Source of the DNA: Orientallactaga sibirica
Taxonomy: Eukaryota > Chordata > Mammalia > Rodentia > Dipodidae
DNA length: 64,000 nucleotides
Direction of reading: 5' to 3'
Assembly: GCA_036365145.1 (NCBI GenBank)
Contig: JAEOAD010002231.1
Coordinates: 806,001 to 870,000 of the forward strand
The notes beneath the pieces were generated by a model, which was given only the letters and a program-made list of their open reading frames with translations, was not told the origin of the DNA and did no database searches. Position 1 is the first letter of the stretch. Every line of letters starts with the position of its first letter. Position numbers and translations under genes: made by a program. This document shows, in pieces, positions 59,543 to 64,000 of the stretch.

Positions 59543-60625
59543 TTCCAGCCTTTAGTTAATGATAAGAGGTGAAGGTTAGTTTCTTCATGCTGACCATAGG
59601 GGCGATGAATTTTTATGGGAGAGGCTGGATAATGTGGTTAAGTGGGTCTCTTCAGGGCAGGTGATGAGGAAGCAGTTTCATGGTGGCTGTTACAACTTGG
59701 TCATAAATGAAACAGAGAATTTTTTTGTACCATCCCTGCATTGAGCTGGCTTCGGGGCAGTCACTGGCGACATCTGTTATAGAGAAGATGACGGAGATGG
59801 GCTCTGCACACCCCTTGAGAGGACAGAAGGAAGAAGAATTAAGGAGCTTGTTATGACATCAAAACACCAGGCACAAGGGGAGGATGAACACTCAGAGGCA
59901 AGGGATAGAGAGCTTGGGGCAAGAGAGGAGGCAGGGGGCATCAGTGTATTCAAGAGGCGCATTCAAGGGGATCAGGGGAAGAGTAGGAACACAAGAGAGT
60001 TTAAGTTTGAGAGTGCCTGTTGGAGTGATAGTGTACTTAGATGAGGTAGGATAAGGGCTCAGGAAGGAGGAGGCCTGAGGAATAGCTCGGATTCTGGCTA
60101 AGGCAAGTGGGAGGAGCTGGGGTCAGGATAGGTGAAGTTAATCAGGGACAGGCAGAGGCAGAAGGCATGAGTTAATGTTAGAGTTTAGTATTGTAAGTCA
60201 GCATCAGATAGGGGAGCCTATTAGTGTGAATCATAGTTGATATTGTAGTTATATTTTATAGTTATATTTTCTTACTGGGTGATTAAGACCATACAGGCTG
60301 CCAGAGTTAACTGTATATTTTGGAGGTCAACAATGGCTCTGTAGGAGAAACTCTTAAGGACCTGTGAGGAGTTCTATGACTCTCAGCATTGTCATCTGCT
60401 AGGATAAGCCAAGGCCATGCTGATCCAGTGACCCGAAGGACTGATTTTCCTCCGATGTGACTCTCCTGGTGCAGATACACTGACTTGGAGTTTATCTCTG
60501 GGTCTCGATATCCTCTCTGATCAAGAAGACAGGTAACTTACCAGAAGCTAGAAGTTAGCACTGTCCCATCATCTCCTGTGGCCTTCTGACTTTGGAGCAG
60601 GAACCAAAATATATGTTATCCTTTT
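59543..60625 (-). mobile_element. ERV 2, internal region (3' part)
   Basis: Minus-strand internal sequence leading into the 3' LTR. From about 60,160 to 60,617 it matches ERV 1 at 50,870-51,365; the remaining 600 bases do not. No intact frame is present. It is cut at about 60,625 by an L1 and resumes at 63,839. Confidence 0.78.
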
Positions 60626-61736
60626 TTGTTTTTAATTTTTTTTATCAGATATGTATATAGTGTGTATACAGCCATGATGGTACCATTGTTAGCCTTCTCC
60701 CTGTCTTCCCCCCATGGAGATTGTGGGTCTTGCATTGTGTGGGTGGCCATCAGTTATGGGGGTGAGGCAATGACTCTGTGCATAATGACCCAATTTACAG
60801 CTCTAATAATCTTTCTGCCTCCTCGTCTATGAATTTCCCTGAGCCATGTTGGGTTCATTTTAGGTCTATTTCAGTGACAAGGTCTTGGGGTCTCTGAGTT
60901 GAGTGTTTTCTGTGTCTATCTCCTTTGCCCCTATGCTGATTACAGGTTCACTGAGAAAGCAGCACTCTTGCTCATTTCCACAATTATTCTATGACTTCAG
61001 CCGGTGCCCTGGTGAGGTGCAGTGGGCTGATTCTGTCCTCGGGTTCTGAATCCATCTGAAAAAGAGAAGCGAATTCTCCAATGGAGAGTGAGGTCAGAGC
61101 ATGATACATCAATAACCATTATTATTTTAGAAAGAATTTAATAGGTGTAGGCCCTCTTCTATCCCACTATTGGTGGAACCTTGATATTGGAGCCTGGATA
61201 TTGGATATGGTTCTGACTTGTTTTCCATTTCCAGGTATGTGTTCTGTTCCACTGAGTGGATCTGTTAGCCAAATCAAGAGCAGTTGGTAACCCACCATGG
61301 CCATGTGCCACTATTGCCCTTGTGTGAGCATCACGTCAGGTTGATTGCTGCTGAGTAGCTTAGACCACGAGTTGCTTAGACAGATGTTGGTCGTTTCCCC
61401 CCAGTCGCTCATGTAGCACCGTCTGGCACTAGACAAGCTAACTGTCTGGGGACTGACTCTCTTCCAGATCCAGCCAGGTCACTCCATATTCTGTCCCAAC
61501 AGCATATGGTGTCTTTGGCAGTAGGCTTTTACCATTAACCTTTGGTGGGTCATCAAGTACTCTGACAGAAATCTCTCTTCTTTTGGGAAACTTTATAGGT
61601 CTCACTGATCAACAGCTCATTGTGGATGTTAACCACATGCTGGTACTGGGAGTTACAGATCAGTGCCAAGGGAAAAGAAGGAAGAAAAATATAGGTAAAA
61701 TGAAAGAGAAAGAGAAGTAGAGAAGATAAAGAAGGA

Positions 61737-61772
61737 GAGAGAGAGAGAGAGAGGGAGAGAGAGAGAGAGAGA
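61737..61772 (+). repeat. GA microsatellite in the L1 3' UTR
   Basis: Almost pure GA repeats with one GGG interruption. Confidence 0.9.
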
Positions 61773-62048
61773 GGAGAAGATTGAGGTTAGTCTTCATCCT
61801 ACCCTCTCCAGGCTCCTGTGATTCAGGTGTTCTTTCTAAGCACCTGACGAAGGTTCAACCTTTAAGTATGACTTTCAGGATACAGGATTTTATGGTACCA
61901 TTTCCATTTGGGTCCAGTTTTTTTGTCCCCCCACACACCCTTACCCTCCCCTCCCACCCCACCTTCCCTATTGTCCAGTCCTTGAGATGTTTATTAGGTT
62001 TGTCATCATCTCGGGCAAATTCAGGTTAGGAGCCACAGATGAGTGAGA

Positions 62049-63164
62049 TCATGCAATGTAACACTTGTCTTTCTCCACAACCTCACCAGCATTTGTTGTC
62101 ATTAGATTTTTTTTAAAGTTTTCTGTCCATACTGGGGTAAGGTACAATCTCACAGTCATTTTAATTTGCATTTTCTTGATGATTAGGGATGTTGAACATT
62201 TTCTTAAGTGTTTGTTTGCCATTTGTATTTCTTCCTCTGAGAACTCCCTGTGCAGTTCTCTGCCCCATTTTGTGAGTGGGTTGTTTGACTTTTTATTGTT
62301 TAGATTTTTGAGTTCTTTGTAGATTTTAGAAATTAGGCCTCTGTCCCATGTGTATCCGGCAAAATTTTTCTCCCATCTATTGTCTCTGCTTATTGTATGT
62401 TTGTCTGTGAAAAAGCTTTTCAGCTTCCTGAGATCCCAATGGTTGAGTGATTGTTTAATTTCCTGAGCTACTGGGGTTTTGTTCAGGAAGTCTTTTCCCA
62501 CTCCTGTATCATGGAAAGTTCCTCCTACTTTTTCTTCCAGTAGTAGCAGAGTATCCATTCTTATACTAAGGTCTTTGATCCATTTGGACTTGATTTTTGT
62601 GCATGGTAAAATGTGTGGATCAAGTTTCATTTTCCTGCATATGGTTATACAGTTTGTCCAGCACCATTTGTTGAAGATGCTGTCTTTTTTCCAGTCTACA
62701 TTTGGCCTTTGCCAAATATCAAGTAGCTGTGCTTACTTGACCCAAAGTCCAGGTCCTCAATTCTGTTCCATTGGTCTATAATCCTGTTTTTACACCAGTA
62801 CCATGTTGTTTTTATTACTATGGCTTTGTAGTATGGCTTCAGATCAGATATGGTGATGCCTTCAGAGGTGTTTCTTTTGCTGAGGATATGCTTTGATATC
62901 CTAGGCCTTCTGCCATTCCATATGAATTTTGAGATCATTTTTTCTACCTCTGTGAAGAAAGATGTTGGGATTCTTATTGGTGTTGCATTAAAACTATATA
63001 TTGCTTTTGGTAAGATTGCCATTTTCACAATGATAATTCTGCCTATCCAGGAACATGGGGGGTCTTTCCATTTTCTCAAGTCAACCCCAATTTCTTCTAG
63101 AGTGTTTTTATGTTTTCATTGTAAAGGTCTTTCACCTCCTTGGTTAATGTTATTCCAAGGTATT

Positions 63165-63199
<35 letters not shown>

Positions 63200-63300
63200 T
63201 TTTATGCTATTGAAAACAGGACAATGTCATTAATTTCTATCTCTGTATCTTTGTCTTTTGCATATAGAAAGGCTACTGATTTTTGTGCATTGATTTTGTA
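62049..63300 (-). pseudogene. L1 ORF2 C-terminal part, broken
   Basis: Two open stretches on the minus strand (62,696-63,079 and 62,049-62,630) read typical L1 ORF2 sequence in different frames, including [27 protein letters not shown]-like NHWDLRKLKSFF and GRELHREFSEEEIQMANKH. The polymerase part continues at 63,470-63,830 beyond the B1. The frame breaks and the missing N-terminal half (endonuclease) show it cannot act. Confidence 0.85.
63163..63203 (+). repeat. (ATTT)n microsatellite in the L1
   Basis: Ten tandem TATT units interrupt the ORF2 reading on the opposite strand. Confidence 0.9.
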
Positions 63301-63319
63301 TCCTGGTTTTTTTTTTTGT

Positions 63320-63455
63320 TTTGTTTTGTTTTGTTTTTTTGGTTTTTCAAGGTAGGGTCTCACTCTGTCCCAGGCTGACCTTGAACTCACTGTGATCCTC
63401 CTACCTCTGCCTCCTGAGTGCTGGGATTAAAGACATGTGCCATCACACCCAGCTA
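63320..63455 (-). repeat. B1 SINE inside L1 ORF2
   Basis: Minus-strand B1 with (TTTTG)n start, GGTTTTTCAAGGTAGGGTCT, ending GTGCCATCACACCCAGC. It splits the polymerase sequence of the L1. Confidence 0.9.
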
Positions 63456-63838
63456 AGAGTTTTGAGATGGAGGTTCCCGGGTCACTTATGTATAGAATCA
63501 TGTCACTTGCTAATAGGGCTAACTTAACTTCTTCCTTTCCAATTTGTATCCCTTTTATTTCTTTTTCCTTCATATTGCTTGAGCTAGGACTTCCAGTACT
63601 ATGTTGAAGAGCAGAGGAGAGAGTGGACACCCTGTCTTGTTCCTGATCTCAATGGGAATTCCTTCAGTCTCTCCCCATTACATATCATTTGGGCTTTAGG
63701 AGATTTATATATAGCCTTTATTATGTTGAGATATAGACTGTCCATGCCAGTTATCTCCAATGTTTTGATCATGAAGTGATGTTGTGATGTTGTGAAGTGA
63801 TGTCAAAGGCTTTTTCTGCATCTATCAAAATGATCTAG

Positions 63839-64000
63839 TAATCCTTTTAACTCCAATGTTTCCAATTGATTTTGGCTTCTACATATGATTATTAATCACT
63901 CAGAGAGACTGTACATAGCAAAAAAGATTAGTTTAAAAGGTGCAAAACATATCTGGTTATCAAAGCAGATCTGGTTAGAGAATGACACAATAGTTTTAAA
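63839..64000 (-). mobile_element. ERV 2, internal region beyond the L1
   Basis: The minus-strand sequence matches ERV 1 at about 50,705-50,870 (GACCAGATCTGCTTTG and ACATATGTAGAAGCC-like words), which continues exactly where 60,617 stopped. The element runs past the window end. Confidence 0.85.

Larger units (their letters stand above)
60626..63838 (-). mobile_element. 5'-truncated L1 inserted in ERV 2
   Basis: The minus strand reads ORF2 from within the reverse transcriptase (a SIDAEKAFD-like segment near 63,800) to its C-terminal part (62,049-62,630), then about 1.4 kb of 3' UTR and an A-rich tail (plus-strand T runs at 60,622-60,648). ATCCTTTT flanks it on both sides. The C-terminal end of ORF2 after GEVVEK is joined early to 3' sequence, which suggests a small internal deletion. 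A B1 splits it at 63,320-63,455. Stops and frameshifts make it inactive. Confidence 0.88.

Overview
This 64 kb window is mammalian nuclear DNA, almost certainly from a dipodoid rodent (a jerboa such as Jaculus, or a close relative). The evidence is the repeat content. About 45 copies of a tRNA-headed SINE occur; each starts GGGCTGGAGAGATGGCTTAG, has a CT-rich 3' part and ends in (AAAT)n. This is what I know as the dipodoid DIP SINE. They are mixed with a similar number of 7SL-derived B1 SINEs, one ID element and rodent-type L1s. The species call is inference; the repeat classes are seen directly.

The only protein-coding gene I can support is OSTC (DC2), on the minus strand. It encodes the 149-residue membrane subunit of the oligosaccharyltransferase complex. 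Exon 1 (42,752-42,890) lies in a CpG-rich promoter. Exon 2 is at 29,990-30,083 and exon 3 at 25,990-26,187. The last exon supplies the tail after Leu143 and the stop codon, and it is present twice (21,847-21,865 and 18,789-18,807) because a 3.06 kb block carrying it, the 3' UTR and the poly(A) signal is duplicated head to tail.

Layout from left to right. 1-5,300: SINE-built array inside and between two copies of a ~0.93 kb block (period ~3.68 kb), ending in a GAAA/GGAA polypurine tract. 5,400-17,800: intergenic DNA downstream of OSTC with L1 3'-UTR pieces, a MaLR-like solo LTR at ~11.8 kb, SINEs and two CTCF-like motifs. 17,853-23,970: two copies of the 3.06 kb block, each with OSTC exon 4 and a solo LTR that landed in a B1. 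24,000-43,000: the rest of OSTC, its introns full of SINEs and, in intron 1, two L1 loci with nested insertions. 43,000-44,590: OSTC promoter flank and an inverted B1 pair. 44,591-53,855: a 9.3 kb endogenous retrovirus with two LTRs, a threonine-tRNA-type primer binding site and a broken gag start, but no recognisable pol or env. 53,744-58,000: third tandem duplication (period 2.12 kb). 58,400-64,000: an old repeat, then a second, minus-strand retroviral element whose internal part matches the first one but whose LTR differs. It is split by a 3.2 kb 5'-truncated L1 with short target-site duplications.

No RNA genes other than SINE heads, no CRISPR and no bacterial-type operons were seen. The points most worth a second look are the duplicated OSTC terminal exon, the mosaic relationship of the two retroviral elements, and the presence of three large direct duplications in one window, which may be biological or an assembly artefact.
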